Source: UMGS882 sp045598975
Lineage (GTDB): Bacteria > Bacillota > Clostridia > Oscillospirales > CAG-382
Length of the DNA: 16,698 nt
Assembly (NCBI GenBank): GCA_045598975.1
Contig: JAZRVE010000115.1
Location: 1-16,698, forward strand
Reading direction: 5' to 3'
Made by a program: the position numbers and the translations under genes. The notes beneath the pieces are model-generated. The model was not told the origin of the DNA. It did not search any database and saw only the letters and a program-made list of their open reading frames with translations. This document shows, one piece after another, positions 14,181-16,698 of this stretch; within the stretch, counting starts at the first letter, position 1, and each line of letters starts with the position of its first letter.

Positions 14181-15097
14181 ATGGAAGCGCTCAAAGAAAT
14201 AAAAGACCGCATCAACAGCGTGCGGGAAACGCAGAAGATCACGGACGCCATGTACCGCATCGCCTCGGCGAAAATGCGCCGTGCCAAAAAAGAGCTCGAC
14301 GGCACCCGCCCGTATTTCGAGGCGGTCAAGGGCGAGATCAAGCGTGTTTTCCGCACGTCATCCACGGTGGAAAACCGTTATTTTTACCCGCCGACGGGGG
14401 AGCACGAGCTGCCCGGCGCGTATGGGTATCTCGTCATCACGGCGGACAAGGGGCTTGCCGGCTCCTATAATCAGAGCGTGCTTGCGGAGGCGCTCCGCCA
14501 GATGCAGACGCACGAAAAAAACGAGCTGTTCGTGGTGGGCGAATACGGCAGACGGTTCTTTCAGAAGCGGCATATCCCCATCGAACAGAGCTTTTTGTAT
14601 ACCGCGCAGAATCCGACGCTCGAACGGGCACGGGAGATCGCGGGGCTCTTACTCGAACGCTTCCGCTCGGGGGAGCTCGGCAAAATTTTCATCATCTATA
14701 CCGATTTGGGAAAACAACTGCACGAGCAGGTCTGCACGGTGCGGCTGCTGCCGTTTCACCGGGCGGATTTTGCGGCGTCGGAAAACGAAAGCACGGCGGA
14801 GACCCCGTTCGTGTTCGAGCCGGACATCTCGCGGGTGCTCGACAGTATCGTGCCGGGCTACGTGACGGGCTTTCTGTACAGTGCGCTCGTCGATTCGTTC
14901 TGCTGTGAGCAGACGGCCCGCATGACGGCAATGGACAACGCCGTCCGCAGTGCCGACGAGCTGCTCGACAAGCTGTCGGGTGCCTACCAGCATATCCGGC
15001 AGAGCGCCATCACGCGGGAGATCACCGAGATCTCCTCGGGCGCGAACGCCATGCTGAACGCGGAACGTGCGGAATTTGCGAAAGGAGAGGACGGAAC

Positions 15098-15101
<4 letters not shown>
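14181..15101 (+). CDS. atpG: F-type ATP synthase subunit gamma
   Basis: Central rotor shaft of F1, 306 residues. The N-terminal helix shows the family pattern ALKEIKDRINSVRETQKITD with SAKMRRA. The middle has the conserved ITADKGLAGSYNQSV. The C-terminal helix ends with QSAITREITEISSGANAM, followed by about 15 extra polar residues compared with many family members. The gene starts 6 nt after the alpha stop with only a weak ribosome binding site, suggesting translational coupling. Its stop overlaps the beta start (GTGA). Confidence 0.93.
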
Positions 15102-16480
<1,379 letters not shown>

Positions 16481-16485
16481 GCGCC

Positions 16486-16698
16486 ATGGCAGAAGCGAGA
16501 GAAAAGAGCACGCTGCTCCGTCTGCTGTTCGTAACGCCGGACGGCGCGAAAATGCAGATCGAGTGTGACGAGGTGCAGATGACCGCGCAGGACAACGAAC
16601 GGGGTGCGCTCGGCGGGTCCTTCGGGGTGGGAAAGGGACACAGGGCGGCGCTTGCGGCGTTGGGAACCGGATTCGTTCGAGCGCTGTGCGGCGGAGAT
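16486..16698 (+). CDS. atpC: F-type ATP synthase subunit epsilon (partial, cut by window end)
   Basis: The first 71 codons are visible. LRLLFVTPDGAKMQIECDEV matches the opening strands of epsilon (VxTPxGxxxxxexxxvxxxtxdGxxGxxxGH), followed by GVGKGHRAALAALGTGFVR, which matches the GH-containing beta-sandwich segment. Epsilon joins the gamma shaft to the c ring and can inhibit ATP hydrolysis. It starts 5 nt after the beta stop, in the usual last place of the operon. The segment around ERGALGGSFGVGKG differs from the usual GxxGILPGH form. Confidence 0.8.
   Translation, partial: MAEAREKSTLLRLLFVTPDGAKMQIECDEVQMTAQDNERGALGGSFGVGKGHRAALAALGTGFVRALCGGD

Overview
The window comes from a GC-rich, Gram-positive-type anaerobe, most likely a gut Clostridia (Oscillospirales-like). 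This is inferred from the two SLH (S-layer homology) proteins, strong GGAGG ribosome binding sites, housekeeping-type promoters and the style of the ATP synthase genes; it has not been placed phylogenetically. Every real gene is on the + strand.

Layout: (1) 1-797 is a non-coding, repeat-filled stretch with a terminator for a gene outside the window and a near-consensus promoter for argF. (2) 798-1826 is argF, ornithine carbamoyltransferase; its last 15 codons and stop lie inside a dispersed repeat. (3) 2333-5581 and 6391-9786 are two paralogous, monocistronic, very large secreted SLH proteins. Their promoters share the same layout, with twin TGTTAC boxes 11 bp apart placed 16 bp before the -35 box. 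(4) 10578 to the end is an F-type ATP synthase operon in the order a, c, b, delta/alpha fusion, gamma, beta, epsilon (epsilon cut by the window end).

The ATP synthase is the most unusual part. There is no stand-alone delta gene: a stretch resembling the C-terminal domain of delta is fused to the N-terminus of alpha, and the N-terminal domain of delta is not encoded in the visible part of the operon. The c subunit carries a signal peptide and a Thr/Glu/Ala-rich extracytoplasmic tail of about 37 residues before the two-helix hairpin, and its first helix has an alanine ladder in place of the usual glycines. The beta gene has an in-frame TAA exactly at the conserved Tyr of the VGYQPTL motif.

The second unusual theme is the intergenic DNA. 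All four long gaps (before argF, before each SLH gene, before the ATP synthase) hold a version of the same composite island of about 430-580 bp. It is built from the same ordered set of short hairpins, several of which keep pairing while their sequence changes between copies. Each island follows the end of one gene and stops shortly before the next promoter. It looks like a REP/BIME-like or structured-RNA family; its function is unknown.
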